Positions 25,801 to 33,705 of a stretch of 64,000 nt of DNA are shown piece after piece. Where the stretch lies: positions 1-64,000 of the forward strand of contig CAUFXM010000006.1 of assembly GCA_959597175.1 (NCBI GenBank), written 5' to 3'. Positions within the stretch are counted from its first letter, which is position 1. Each line of letters opens with the position of its first letter. The DNA is from an uncultured Methanomassiliicoccales archaeon. Lineage in GTDB: Archaea; Thermoplasmatota; Thermoplasmata; Methanomassiliicoccales; Methanomethylophilaceae. Under the pieces are notes generated by a model. That model was not told where the DNA came from, searched no databases, and saw only the letters and a program-made list of their open reading frames with translations. The translations under genes and the position numbers were made by a program.

Positions 25801-25928
25801 GTAGGGTCCTTCTCTACCAGGTAGACATGAATGCCCCTGTCTGCAAGATCCAACGAAGCCTGGATTCCTGCGATTCCTCCACCAATAACCAATGCCGATT
25901 TTGTCAAATCATTGCCTCCGTTTACCAA
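22887..25928 (-). CDS. hdrA: heterodisulfide reductase subunit A, tandem-duplicated form
   Basis: 1013 residues, against about 650 in classical HdrA. Residues 1-450 form an HdrA-like module with FAD motif VIGGGIAGIQASL and two [4Fe-4S] segments (CTGCGDCLAKCP near 112, CGLCAKNC near 170). Residues about 460-1013 form a complete second HdrA: CHCGINIG near 466, VIGGGITGMTAAL near 603, and C-terminal CDGCGVCVGCC and CKGCGCCVASC. Two FADs are predicted. HdrA bifurcates electrons from MvhD to ferredoxin and HdrB. hdrBC are not adjacent and must lie elsewhere. First gene of the operon, behind a 536-bp AT-rich region. Confidence 0.95.
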   Translation of the reverse strand: MVNGGNDLTKSALVIGGGIAGIQASLDLADRGIHVYLVEKDPTIGGVMCRLDKTFPTNDCSACILSPKMADCAGHPNIDVLTYHEVQKVEGEAGDFKVTVLKKARYVNPKECTGCGDCLAKCPVKNIPDKYEFGLTNRKAIYIPHAQAVPRVAIIDKDYCNMIKKGKCGLCAKNCGKGAIHYDDKDEEITLEVGSIIAAPGFQVWNATNATEYGYGRFQNVVTAIEYERIMCASGPHRGHIVVPSSGEDPKKIAYIQCCGSRSEKKGWKKYCSSVCCMYATKQAMITKEHGDLQEDIFFMDIRSYGKEFEAYIHRGEDEYGIKMHRGARVANVEEDPVTKKLTISYTDDENNGVSEEFDMVVLSVGLVPPEGAQEFADMLGIELNEYGFCKTTVYHPLETTRKGIFVTGAFAAPKDIPTSVAEACGASAKAGAYIVDANFEPCAPKVYPPEKDVEGKEPRVGVWVCHCGINIGSVVDVPAVAEYAKTLPHVVLAQESQYACAQDCLESISNAIKEHDLNRVVVASCTPRTHEPLFREACRNGGLNKYLCNMANIRDQCSWIHMHEHEAATNKAKDLLRMAIAKACLLEPLVGAEIPVTNAAAVIGGGITGMTAALDIAAQGYPVHLVEKEAELGGFARNFRHKEDGVSVQDFLKETIEKVESNKLITVHKGVTVKDIPGYVGNFNLQLSDGTEYPVGVVLFAVGASPYEPTEYNNGKDPKVMTQTVAEKKIDDGSFNGQDVVFIQCVGSRSKDVAYCSRVCCAASLRMAIQIKMNNPMANVSIIHKDIRTYAFREELYYRACQLGVKFLRYPVENDLPAYDGNVVKAFDATLGAEVEIPADTVILAAGIAPDRENKENLAKMVKVPISKDGFYFEAHQKLRPVDFATEGVYVAGTAHWPKFMDECIAQASGAASRMLTVISKDKLISEGITAVSNPDRCDGCGVCVGCCDYNAITLVEQADGALKSYVNPGLCKGCGCCVASCPAGAMEQRGFRNKQIIAEIDACLDYPVGGE

Positions 25929-26464
25929 TTGGTGAATTGGAATAGTGGCAATAATGGGGAAATGGGTATATTAAGGCCTATCAAATAAATTTTAAATATG
26001 AGTATTTCATTTATTATAGAGATTTTGAAATTCGAATTTTTAAAATACCTAAAAAATTTAGGGTAACTTAAATTTAAAATAGCCAGCATTTCATTTTTCG
26101 ACCTGGAAATGTATTATCCTCAGATATCATGCAACAATTAAAATTGTAGTATGTATGAAAATACTTCGTAAAGTTACGAAGTATTTTTCGAGGTTACATC
26201 CATCAAGTAAATATTAAATAATATGAACGTAGAAAATCCACTATTTCACAAATCTGGCTATCATACATCCATCATCAGAGAATCCATCCAACCGTTCTTT
26301 TCGAATTTGCATTATTATAATGCAATCTAATCCCGTTAAGTTCCTGGCGGGAAGCAGAACTCCAGGGCAGTACGCGAAAAACTGCCGTTCGAGATGATTT
26401 TAGAGCTCCCTAAACAATTGTGCCCGGCGGGAAACGTTATAAGCGATGCCACTCTCGCAGCGAC
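25929..26464. other. AT-rich regulatory region between hdrA and rnp2, with four palindromes
   Basis: No gene is seen in 536 bp. Composition is strongly AT-rich. Palindromes: CCTAAA-AAA-TTTAGG (26048-26062), ACAATT-AA-AATTGT (26135-26148), AATACTTCGTAA-AG-TTACGAAGTATT (26160-26185) and TTGCATTA-TTA-TAATGCAA (26307-26325). The hdrA promoter may be the reverse-strand TTAATATAC near 25967-25975. Regulators binding these sites are unknown. Confidence 0.6.
26160..26185. promoter_or_regulatory. 12-bp inverted repeat, candidate operator upstream of hdrA-mvh operon
   Basis: Perfect AATACTTCGTAA / TTACGAAGTATT with a 2-nt centre, about 232 bp before the hdrA start. The tiny spacer favours a protein-binding DNA site over an RNA hairpin. 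Confidence 0.5.
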
Positions 26465-26755
26465 ATGGTCGTCAAGTCGGTCCGTGGCAGGAGACGTTAC
26501 GTCTACATCCGGGTTCCGACGAACGTCCGCCGTGACGATCTGACGGATGCACTCCGTGACGTCGGAAGCTCCAAGGTCATCACCTGCCAGGGAGGCGATG
26601 CCGTGGTGAGATGCTCCCCGGAAGACAGGGACGCGGTCACCCAAAACGTGGGGTCTCGCTGGCCCGGATCCGAGCCAGTCAGGACGTCTGGCACGCTCCG
26701 CACGCTCAGGGATGACTATCCGCGTCTCAGGGTCCCGCAGAAACGTCGCAGATGA
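26465..26755 (+). CDS. rnp2: ribonuclease P protein component 2 (Pop5/Rpp14)
   Basis: 96 residues. MVVKSVRGRRRYVYIRV is the typical Pop5 start, followed by a short alpha/beta domain and a basic tail. It is part of the RNase P holoenzyme for tRNA 5' processing. The assignment is helped by position: in many euryarchaea rnp2 directly precedes psmA and the exosome genes, as here. The partner gene rnp3 is not upstream. Sequence similarity by eye is modest. ATG 26465 is chosen over the upstream in-frame ATG (26420). Confidence 0.72.
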   Translation: MVVKSVRGRRRYVYIRVPTNVRRDDLTDALRDVGSSKVITCQGGDAVVRCSPEDRDAVTQNVGSRWPGSEPVRTSGTLRTLRDDYPRLRVPQKRRR

Positions 26756-26789
26756 CCGACGGACCTCGCGAACGGTCGACGGTCAAACC

Positions 26790-26796
26790 TATATAG
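26790..26796 (+). promoter_or_regulatory. TATA box before psmA
   Basis: TATATAG, 46-52 nt before the psmA start; a short leader with an ATAGGAGCA ribosome site follows. Confidence 0.5.
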
Positions 26797-26841
26797 TGCG
26801 CCTTTTATCACAGTCGCGGGAAGATTATAGGAGCAGGCATC

Positions 26842-27552
26842 ATGCAACCCGGACAGATGGCTTATGACAGGGGGAGCACAGTTTTCTCCCCTGACGGAAG
26901 ATTGTTCCAAGTTGAGTACGCCCGCGAGGCCGTGAAGAAAGGATCCACGACCATCGGACTGAAGTACAAGGACGGGGTGGCCCTGATCGTCGACCGCAGG
27001 TCGTCCAGCAGACTGCTGGAGCCCAAGTCGACGGAGAAGATCCACGAGATCGACGACTACATCGGATGCGCGACCTCCGGACTCGTCGCTGACGCCAGGA
27101 TCCTAGTCGACGAGGCCAGGAAGAACGCGCAGGTCCACAGGGTGAACTTCGGCGAGAACATCGCCGTCGAGATGCTTGTCAAGAAGATCTGCGACTACAA
27201 GCAGAACTTCACCCAGTACGGCGGGGTGCGCCCGTTCGGAACCGCCCTCCTGGTTGCTGGGACCGACGACCTGGGTGTGCACCTGTTCGAGACCGACCCG
27301 TCGGGCGCGCTCGTTGCATACAAGGCGACCGGAATCGGCAGCGGCAGAGCCGCGGTCATGGACATCTTCGAGAAGGACTACCAGGACGACATGGGTTTCG
27401 ACGAGGCCCTCGGCCTCGGACTCAGGGCCCTGGAGGCCGCCATCGAGGAGAAGCCCAAGGCGGAGTCCGTCGAGATCGGTATCGCCGAGATGGGTAGCAA
27501 GTTCAGGAGACTTTCAGGCGAGGAAGTCTCCGCGCTCATCGACAAGATGTGA
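26842..27552 (+). CDS. psmA: 20S proteasome alpha subunit
   Basis: 236 residues. The N-terminus YDRGSTVFSPDGRLFQVEY is the conserved alpha-subunit gate region, and the absence of a propeptide Thr distinguishes it from beta. It forms the outer ring and gate of the proteasome. Start of the exosome superoperon block; the SBDS gene begins 5 bp after the stop. Confidence 0.97.
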   Translation: MQPGQMAYDRGSTVFSPDGRLFQVEYAREAVKKGSTTIGLKYKDGVALIVDRRSSSRLLEPKSTEKIHEIDDYIGCATSGLVADARILVDEARKNAQVHRVNFGENIAVEMLVKKICDYKQNFTQYGGVRPFGTALLVAGTDDLGVHLFETDPSGALVAYKATGIGSGRAAVMDIFEKDYQDDMGFDEALGLGLRALEAAIEEKPKAESVEIGIAEMGSKFRRLSGEEVSALIDKM

Positions 27553-27557
27553 GTCCG

Positions 27558-28253
27558 ATGGTAGACCTCGACGATGCCATAGTAGCCAGGCTCGAGAGCC
27601 ATGGGGAGACATTCGAGATCCTTCTGGACCCGAAGGTCTTCGACCTGATCAAACAGGGGAAGAAGTTCGACATAATCGACTACATGGCTGTGGAGGACGT
27701 GTTCAAGAACGCCTCCAAAGGAACGAGGCCCCCCGAGGACAAGATCAAGGAGGCCTTCGGCACCGAGGACATCGGCGAGATCGCCTCGAAGATTGTCGAG
27801 AAGGGCGAGATACAGATCACCGCGGAGCAACGCAAGGAGATGCTCGAGGCCAAACGGCAGCAGGTGATCACGTACATCGCCGCCAATGCCATCAACCCGC
27901 AGACCAAGACCCCCCACCCCCCGCTGAGGATCCAGCTCGCCCTGGAGGAGGCCAAGTTCCACGTGGACCCCTTCAAACCTCTGGAGAAGGAGATCGAGGA
28001 GGCCATGAAGCTCCTCCGCCCCCTGCTCCCGATCAGGTTCGAGAAGAGCCGCGTGGCGATAAAGCTCAACGGCTCCGACTACGGACGCTGCTACGACGAC
28101 ATCATCCACTACGGCCTCGTGGAGAGGGAGGAGTGGACTGCGGACGGCTCATGGATCGGCCTGATGGAGATACCCGCCGGGCTGATCACGGAGCTCACGG
28201 AAAAGCTGAAGCACAAGACGAAGGGATCGGCTTCGGTAAAGCTCGTGAGCTGA
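27558..28253 (+). CDS. sdo1: ribosome maturation factor SBDS (Sdo1)
   Basis: 231 residues, standard for archaea. The N-terminal FYSH domain contains FEILLDPKVFDLIKQGKKFD and FKNASKGTR; the middle helical part has QVITYIAANAINPQTKTPHP. It releases aIF6 from the 50S subunit in late ribosome assembly. ATG 27558 is used rather than GTG 27549, which overlaps psmA. Confidence 0.96.
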   Translation: MVDLDDAIVARLESHGETFEILLDPKVFDLIKQGKKFDIIDYMAVEDVFKNASKGTRPPEDKIKEAFGTEDIGEIASKIVEKGEIQITAEQRKEMLEAKRQQVITYIAANAINPQTKTPHPPLRIQLALEEAKFHVDPFKPLEKEIEEAMKLLRPLLPIRFEKSRVAIKLNGSDYGRCYDDIIHYGLVEREEWTADGSWIGLMEIPAGLITELTEKLKHKTKGSASVKLVS

Positions 28254-28284
28254 CATTTTTCTTACATTCGGAAGTGATGATAAT

Positions 28285-29004
28285 ATGGAGAAGAGAAACG
28301 CCAGACAGACGCGCGAGATCGTCGTGCCCGGCGACATACTCGACGGGACTGGAATGAAACCCGGCGAGAACGCGTACGTGCTGGACGGGAAGGTCCGTGC
28401 CAGCGTCATGGGTGTGCGCAACGTGTTCCAGAACACGGTGGGCGTCATACCCCTCAAGGGATGCTACATGCCCACATCCGGCGACACGGTCATCGGGGTC
28501 ATAGTGGACATCGGGCCGTCGAACTGGCTCGTTGACATAGGTGCGCCCTATCCCGCACCCCTGCACGTTAACGAGGTGCCGTGGAAGGTCGAGTTCGGGG
28601 ACACGTCCCGCTACCTCAACATGGGCAACGTGGTGCTCCTCAAGGTGCTCTCCGTCGACGAGAGCAAGAAGATACAGGTCACGATGAAGGACTCCGGACT
28701 CAGGAGGATCGAGGGCGGGAGGCTCGTGAAGATCTCCCACTCCAAGGTGTCCAGGGTCATCGGCAAGAGCGGATCCATGATCTCGATGCTGAAGAACATG
28801 ACCGACTGCCGCATAACCGTGGGCCAGAACGGAATGATCTGGGTCGACGGGGACGACGAGAACGCCGACGTGGCCGTCCAGGCGATCAGGATGATCGAGG
28901 AGAAGGCTCAGGCAAGGGACCTGACAGACAAAATCAAAGAGTTTATCGAGAGCAAGCTCCCCCAGAGCGAAGAGTACGAGGAAGATGATGAGGGGGAGGA
29001 GTGA
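28285..29004 (+). CDS. rrp4: exosome RNA-binding subunit Rrp4
   Basis: 239 residues with N-terminal domain, S1 domain (about 65-140) and KH domain (VSRVIGKSGSMISMLKNMT near 155-173), ending in an acidic tail. It forms the RNA-entry cap of the archaeal exosome. Its stop nearly abuts rrp41. Confidence 0.96.
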   Translation: MEKRNARQTREIVVPGDILDGTGMKPGENAYVLDGKVRASVMGVRNVFQNTVGVIPLKGCYMPTSGDTVIGVIVDIGPSNWLVDIGAPYPAPLHVNEVPWKVEFGDTSRYLNMGNVVLLKVLSVDESKKIQVTMKDSGLRRIEGGRLVKISHSKVSRVIGKSGSMISMLKNMTDCRITVGQNGMIWVDGDDENADVAVQAIRMIEEKAQARDLTDKIKEFIESKLPQSEEYEEDDEGEE

Positions 29005-29006
29005 AA

Positions 29007-29747
29007 ATGAGCGGACACACTGACATGGTATTGGTTGACGAGAACGGCATGCGCATCGACGGAAGGACCGAGGAGCAGCACAGGCCCATAAAGATCGAGG
29101 CGGGCGTCCTCAGCAACGCCGACGGATCCGCATACGTCGAGATCGGGAAGAACAAGGTCCTCGCTGCGGTGTACGGACCCAGGGAGTGCCACCCCAGGCA
29201 CCTCCAGGATCCCACCAAGGCGATCGTCCAGTGCAAGTACAACATGCAGGCGTTCTCCGTCAGCGACAGGAAGAGGCCCGGACCCGACAGGAGGTCCATC
29301 GAGATCTCCAAGATCATATCCGAGGCCCTGGAGAGGGTCGTCCTCACCGAGCTCTACCCCCGCGCGTCCATCGACGTCTACATCGAGATCCTCCAGGCCA
29401 ACGCCGGTACCAGATGCGCCGGGCTCACCGCAGCATCCGTCGCTCTGGCTGACGCGGGGATCCCCATGAGGGACATCGTCCCGGCCATCGCCGCCGGCAA
29501 GGCTGACGGACACGTTCTGCTGGACCTGAACAAGGAGGAGGACAACTACGGCCAGGCCGACGTGCCCATCGCCATCATGCCCTCGACCGACGAGATCGTC
29601 CTGCTCCAGATGGACGGCAACATGACCCGCGAGGAGTTCGACCACGCCATCGAGCTGGCGGTCAACGCGTGCCACGAGGTTCACGACCTGCAGGTCGACG
29701 CCCTCAAGAGACGCTACTCCAAGCCCCAGCAGGAGGGATCCGAATGA
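29007..29747 (+). CDS. rrp41: exosome catalytic subunit Rrp41
   Basis: 246 residues from ATG 29007, an RNase PH-fold protein. RIDGRTEEQHRPI at the start, YGPRECHPRHLQDP and ADGHVLLDLN with the catalytic Asp. It degrades RNA phosphorolytically from the 3' end as a hexamer with Rrp42. The start lies 2 bp after the rrp4 stop and its stop overlaps the rrp42 ATG. Confidence 0.96.
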   Translation: MSGHTDMVLVDENGMRIDGRTEEQHRPIKIEAGVLSNADGSAYVEIGKNKVLAAVYGPRECHPRHLQDPTKAIVQCKYNMQAFSVSDRKRPGPDRRSIEISKIISEALERVVLTELYPRASIDVYIEILQANAGTRCAGLTAASVALADAGIPMRDIVPAIAAGKADGHVLLDLNKEEDNYGQADVPIAIMPSTDEIVLLQMDGNMTREEFDHAIELAVNACHEVHDLQVDALKRRYSKPQQEGSE

Positions 29748-30517
29748 GCAACGAGATAATGTCCGAGATCAAGCGCGACCACATCATGAACCTGCTCGCC
29801 GAGGGCAAGAGGCAGGACGGGCGCGGGGTCACCGACGTCAGGGAGATCAAGGTCGAGACGAACTGCATCGAGTCCGCCGACGGATCCGCGAGGGTCAAGC
29901 TCGGGAAGACCGAGGTCATAGCGGGTGTCAAGATCATCCCCGGCACGCCGTTCGGAGACACCCCCAACATCGGGGTGCTCACCACCGGAGCCGAGCTCAT
30001 CCCCATGGCTCACCCCACGTTCGAGTCCGGACCGCCCGGGGAGGACGCCATCGAGCTGGCCCGTGTCGTGGACCGCGGCATCCGCGAGTCAGGCATGGTG
30101 GACGTCGAGAAGCTGTGCATCGTCCCCGGGGAGGAGGTCTGGATGTGCTTCGTGGACATCTACGCCCTGGACTACGACGGCAACCTGTTCGACGCCGCTA
30201 ACCTGGCCGCGGTCTGCGCTCTGAAGTCCGCCGTCATCCCTGCAGAGCAGTACGGGAAGGGAGAGAACGCCCCCCTGCCGGTCACCTGCACCCCCATATC
30301 TGTCACTGAGGTCAAAGTCGGAAACGCTTTAATAGTAGACCCCGACTACGACGAAGAGCAGATTTCATCCGCACGCCTGACTGTCACCACCGACGACGTC
30401 GGCAACTTCAGGGCGATGCAGAAGGGAGGCCGCGGTTCGATAACTCTTGACGAACTCAGCCTCTGCCTCGACAGGGCCGTGGAGATCGGTGCGGAGATAA
30501 GAAATATCATCGGGTGA
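29744..30517 (+). CDS. rrp42: exosome non-catalytic subunit Rrp42
   Basis: 257 residues. EGKRQDGRGVTDVREIKVE is the typical N-terminal motif. The RNase PH fold lacks the active-site Asp of Rrp41, as usual, and contributes to RNA binding in the ring. ATGA overlap with rrp41 shows translational coupling. Confidence 0.96.
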   Translation: MSNEIMSEIKRDHIMNLLAEGKRQDGRGVTDVREIKVETNCIESADGSARVKLGKTEVIAGVKIIPGTPFGDTPNIGVLTTGAELIPMAHPTFESGPPGEDAIELARVVDRGIRESGMVDVEKLCIVPGEEVWMCFVDIYALDYDGNLFDAANLAAVCALKSAVIPAEQYGKGENAPLPVTCTPISVTEVKVGNALIVDPDYDEEQISSARLTVTTDDVGNFRAMQKGGRGSITLDELSLCLDRAVEIGAEIRNIIG

Positions 30518-30523
30518 TTTCCA

Positions 30524-30775
30524 ATGGCAAAGAGAACAGAGAAGGTAGGCAGCTCCGGCAGGTTCGGCGCGAGGTACGGTGTCATCGTCCGCAACAGGGT
30601 CAAGAACATCGAGGCCCAGCAGAAGGCGAAGCACGAGTGCCCCGTCTGCCACCACGAGTCCGTCAGAAGGGAGAGCTCCGGAATCTGGTACTGCAGGCAC
30701 TGCGGCACCAAATTCGCCGCAGGGGCTTACAGCCCCAAGACCAAGAAGGAGCTGTCCCAGGTCAGCGAGAACTGA
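30524..30775 (+). CDS. rpl37ae: 50S ribosomal protein eL43 (L37Ae)
   Basis: 83 residues with the zinc ribbon CPVCHHESVRRESSGIWYC-RHC (four cysteines). N-terminal KRTEKVGSSGRFGARYG is characteristic. It lies 6 bp after rrp42 in the superoperon. Confidence 0.96.
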   Translation: MAKRTEKVGSSGRFGARYGVIVRNRVKNIEAQQKAKHECPVCHHESVRRESSGIWYCRHCGTKFAAGAYSPKTKKELSQVSEN

Positions 30776-30789
30776 ACCCAGGTGGTCCG

Positions 30790-30921
30790 ATGTACAGATG
30801 CGCCAAGTGCAACGAGCCCGTGAGGAACGTCAACGCCCTCGGGCTGCAGTGCGAGAAGTGCGGATCGAAGATCTTCTTCAAGGATAGACCCAACGTGAAG
30901 AAGATCCTGAAGTCCGACTGA
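30790..30921 (+). CDS. rpoP: RNA polymerase subunit P (Rpo12)
   Basis: 43 residues. MYRCAKCNEPV and LQCEKCGSKIFFK give the CxxC...CxxC zinc ribbon and basic end of archaeal Rpo12. Followed one base later by pcc1. Confidence 0.93.
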   Translation: MYRCAKCNEPVRNVNALGLQCEKCGSKIFFKDRPNVKKILKSD

Positions 30922-30922
30922 G

Positions 30923-31162
30923 ATGCTCAGAGCCCGGATCGTCATCGACGGGGCGGCGGCAGGGTCCGTCGTCCCGGCCATGGGCCCCGAAGCGGGCAGG
31001 GAGCTGCCGCGCACCAGGACGTCCCTTTCCGAGGAGGAGGGGAGGATCGTGGTCGGTATCGAGGCAGACGACACGTCGGCGATGAGGGCGGCTCTCAACT
31101 CGCATCTGGAATGCATAAAGGTGATTCAGGACATCGGGAACCTCACCGAGATGAGACCATGA
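30923..31162 (+). CDS. pcc1: KEOPS complex subunit Pcc1
   Basis: 79 residues. The C-terminal helix ALNSHLECIKVIQDIGNL is typical of Pcc1, the dimerising subunit of KEOPS that makes tRNA t6A37. The position between rpoP and prefoldin beta matches other euryarchaea. It overlaps pfdB by 4 bp. Confidence 0.85.
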   Translation: MLRARIVIDGAAAGSVVPAMGPEAGRELPRTRTSLSEEEGRIVVGIEADDTSAMRAALNSHLECIKVIQDIGNLTEMRP

Positions 31163-31512
31163 ACGGAATCAGCCCACAGCTTCAGAACCAGATCACACAG
31201 TTCCAGCAGGTCCAGCAGCAGCTCCAGGCGGTATCCTCCCAGAAGATGCAGTACGACGCCCAGAAGCGCGAGCTGACCAGGACCCTCGAGGAGCTCAACG
31301 CCAGCACCGGCGCGGTGTACAAGTCCGCCGGATCCCTCCTCATCAAGGTGGAGGATAGGGACGCCCTGAAGGCGGAGCTCGAGGAGTCGGTGGAGATGAT
31401 GGATGTCAGGATCGGATCCCTCGAGAGGCAGGAGAACAGCCTCAAGGAGAGGTACACCGTGCTCCAGGAGACCATCAACACCGCCATGGGCAACATGCCT
31501 AGGAACGAGTGA
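31159..31512 (+). CDS. pfdB: prefoldin subunit beta
   Basis: 117 residues, predicted two long coiled-coil helices joined by a beta hairpin; ISPQLQNQITQFQQVQQQLQ is the typical N-terminal helix. It forms the chaperone hexamer with prefoldin alpha. Last gene of the superoperon, followed by a hairpin. Confidence 0.95.
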   Translation: MNGISPQLQNQITQFQQVQQQLQAVSSQKMQYDAQKRELTRTLEELNASTGAVYKSAGSLLIKVEDRDALKAELEESVEMMDVRIGSLERQENSLKERYTVLQETINTAMGNMPRNE

Positions 31513-31527
31513 GCAAACTTTCCAAAC

Positions 31528-31563
31528 GGGTGCGACCCCCTTACAATCGGATAGGTCGCACCC
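31528..31563 (+). terminator. hairpin after prefoldin beta
   Basis: GGGTGCGACC (31528-31537) pairs perfectly with GGTCGCACCC (31554-31563) around a 16-nt loop, then a run of C instead of T. The promoter of the ABC operon follows directly. Confidence 0.5.
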
Positions 31564-31571
31564 CCCCCCCG

Positions 31572-31579
31572 TTTTATAC
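31572..31579 (+). promoter_or_regulatory. TATA box of ABC exporter operon
   Basis: TTTTATAC, 22-29 nt before ATG 31601; predicts a leaderless mRNA. Confidence 0.65.
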
Positions 31580-31600
31580 ATCAATCTGTTACCCCCTTGC

Positions 31601-32320
31601 ATGGATGCACTCGTGCTCGACGAGGTGCGGAAATCCTACGGGAACAGGGAGGCGGTGCACGGCATATCCCTCACTGTCAGGGAGGGCGAGATATTCGGCC
31701 TCATCGGACACAACGGTGCCGGCAAGACAACCACCCTCCGTATGATATCCACGCTTCTGAGGATAAGCTCCGGAACCATCTCCGTCTTCGGCCACGACGT
31801 GGCCACGGAACCGGAGGAGGTCAGGAAGATAATCAGCTACCTGCCAGAGGACGCCGGGGCCTACAAGGACCTGACCGGCAGAGCCTATCTCGAGTTCATC
31901 GCCGGGTTCTTCGCGTCCGGCGAGGAGAAGAGGGCCATGGTGGACAGGGGGATCGAGCTCGCCGACCTGGGCGAGAGGATCGACTCCAAGGTGGACACCT
32001 ACAGCAAGGGGATGATGCGCAGGCTGCTCATAGCAAGGGCCATCATGCCATCCCCCCGGCTCGCGATCATGGACGAGGTCACGTCCGGACTGGACGTGAT
32101 CAACTCGTACGAGATCAGAGAGGTCATCCGGGACATCGCCAAAAGCGGCGTGACCGTCGTGATGTCCTCCCACAACATGTTCGAGGTCGACATGCTGTGC
32201 GACCGCGTGGGGATGATAGACCAGGGCAACCTCATACTGCTCGGCACACCCTCCGAGCTCAAGGAGCAGTACGGAGTGGACACCCTCGAAGAGGTGTTCG
32301 TGAAGGCGGTGAAAGGATGA
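31601..32320 (+). CDS. ABC transporter ATP-binding protein (NatA type)
   Basis: 239 residues. Walker A is GHNGAGKTT; the signature is degenerate (TYSKGMMRRLLIAR for LSGGQ), Walker B is PRLAIMDEVTSGLD, and the H-loop is MSSHNM. It energises the ABC-2 permease encoded next, overlapping it by 4 bp. The degenerate signature (YSKGM) is usual in Nat/multidrug export ATPases. Confidence 0.92.
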   Translation: MDALVLDEVRKSYGNREAVHGISLTVREGEIFGLIGHNGAGKTTTLRMISTLLRISSGTISVFGHDVATEPEEVRKIISYLPEDAGAYKDLTGRAYLEFIAGFFASGEEKRAMVDRGIELADLGERIDSKVDTYSKGMMRRLLIARAIMPSPRLAIMDEVTSGLDVINSYEIREVIRDIAKSGVTVVMSSHNMFEVDMLCDRVGMIDQGNLILLGTPSELKEQYGVDTLEEVFVKAVKG

Positions 32321-33642
32321 GTCACATGACCAGCATCATACGCAAGGAACTCCGCGAGCTCCTCACCCCCGGTTCGGTGGTGTCCGTTCTGATAATGGTA
32401 GTCCTCCTGGCCAGCCTGGGCGGACTCATAGGCGGGGAGGTAGACAGTGCTGCCGAACCTCCGACCTTCGGCCTCGTGGTGGACGAGGGGGAGTACTACG
32501 ACGGATGGGACCCGTACCAGTCACTCAGCGACTACTATTCGAATGCCGGATACGACCCCTCACAGAAGATCGTCCTCCTGGACTGCGGACGCGACAGCGA
32601 CTCGATCCTATCTGCGATGGATGAACTGGGCCTGTCCAACGTGATAGTCATACCGGACAAGGAAACGGTGGCAGAATGCATCCGGAACAACGAGGTGATC
32701 GATGTTCAGCAGTACTATCGGTACGAACCGACGGGGATGTTCGGAAGCACCGTCTCCACCACCGTCATGTCATCGCTGATCAGCGTCCTCAACGCATCGC
32801 TGTCTGCGGTGCTCCAGACCGGGGATGTCGACTACGACTTCATAATGAGCCCGATTTCGTCCGGAGGGGACAGCATCTGCACGATCGTGAACGGGACCGT
32901 CCACAGCAACGTCACCCCGTCACAGATCTCCAACGAGATCACCAGCCAGACGCTGATGATCCCCATCGTCATCATGATCATCATAATGATGGTCGGCAGC
33001 ATCGTCATCAGCTCCATCGGATCCGAGAAGGAGAACAAGACCCTCGAGACCCTCCTGACCATGCCCATCAAACGCACATCCATCGTGAGTGGGAAGATCG
33101 TCGCTGCCGCGATTGTCGGACTCGTCTACGGTCTGGCATACATGGTCGGCATGAGCTTCTACATGGGCTCCCTTATGGGCGATATGGGCTCTAGCGGTGT
33201 GGATATGCAGGCACTCGGAATGAGCCTCGACGCGACGGACTGGGTGCTAGTCATGGCATCCATGTTCCTGTCGATCGTGTGCGCGCTGGGGATCTGCATG
33301 ATACTCGGTGCCTTCGCCAAGAACTACAAGTCAGCACAGACGATGACCATGCCGATCAGCATCCTGGCGATGATCCCGATGTTCGTGATAATGTTCACCG
33401 GCTGGTACGGGGCGGGCGGATTCATCCAGGCGATAACATTCGCCATCCCGTTCTCCCACCCCATGATGGCCATGCAGGCCTTGATGAACGGGGACGTGGC
33501 CCTCGTGCTGGGTGGGATAGCGTACATGGCCGTCTTCGCCGTGGCCACGATCCTCATCACCGTGAGGCTCTACAACTCGGACATACTGATCACCGGCCTG
33601 GGACAGAACAAGTACGTCCAGGTCCTGACCGGAAGGAAGTGA
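32317..33642 (+). CDS. ABC-2 type permease (NatB-like)
   Basis: 441 residues. One N-terminal membrane segment (about 19-39), a large extracytoplasmic domain, then five or six C-terminal membrane segments with SEKENKTLETLLTMPIKR, the coupling motif of ABC-2 exporters such as NatB. Exported substrate unknown; Na+ or a toxic compound are possible. ATG overlaps the ATPase stop. Confidence 0.9.
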   Translation: MSHMTSIIRKELRELLTPGSVVSVLIMVVLLASLGGLIGGEVDSAAEPPTFGLVVDEGEYYDGWDPYQSLSDYYSNAGYDPSQKIVLLDCGRDSDSILSAMDELGLSNVIVIPDKETVAECIRNNEVIDVQQYYRYEPTGMFGSTVSTTVMSSLISVLNASLSAVLQTGDVDYDFIMSPISSGGDSICTIVNGTVHSNVTPSQISNEITSQTLMIPIVIMIIIMMVGSIVISSIGSEKENKTLETLLTMPIKRTSIVSGKIVAAAIVGLVYGLAYMVGMSFYMGSLMGDMGSSGVDMQALGMSLDATDWVLVMASMFLSIVCALGICMILGAFAKNYKSAQTMTMPISILAMIPMFVIMFTGWYGAGGFIQAITFAIPFSHPMMAMQALMNGDVALVLGGIAYMAVFAVATILITVRLYNSDILITGLGQNKYVQVLTGRK

Positions 33643-33676
33643 GCACAACGCGCCCTCCGGGGCGCCCCTTTCCCCC

Positions 33677-33684
33677 TTTTATAC
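33677..33684 (+). promoter_or_regulatory. TATA box of DHH phosphoesterase gene
   Basis: TTTTATAC, 22-29 nt before ATG 33706. Confidence 0.6.
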
Positions 33685-33705
33685 CAAACAGGATATAGCC
33701 GGGTC

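Noticed and set aside
23238..25988. Open frame of 916 codons on the forward strand
   Set aside because: It is antisense to hdrA, rich in Val, Leu, Gly and Asp as expected from mirrored GC-rich codons, and has no family features.
31561..31570. Poly-C run as a regulatory feature
   Set aside because: A homopolymer next to a hairpin can arise by slippage or sequencing error; no independent support.
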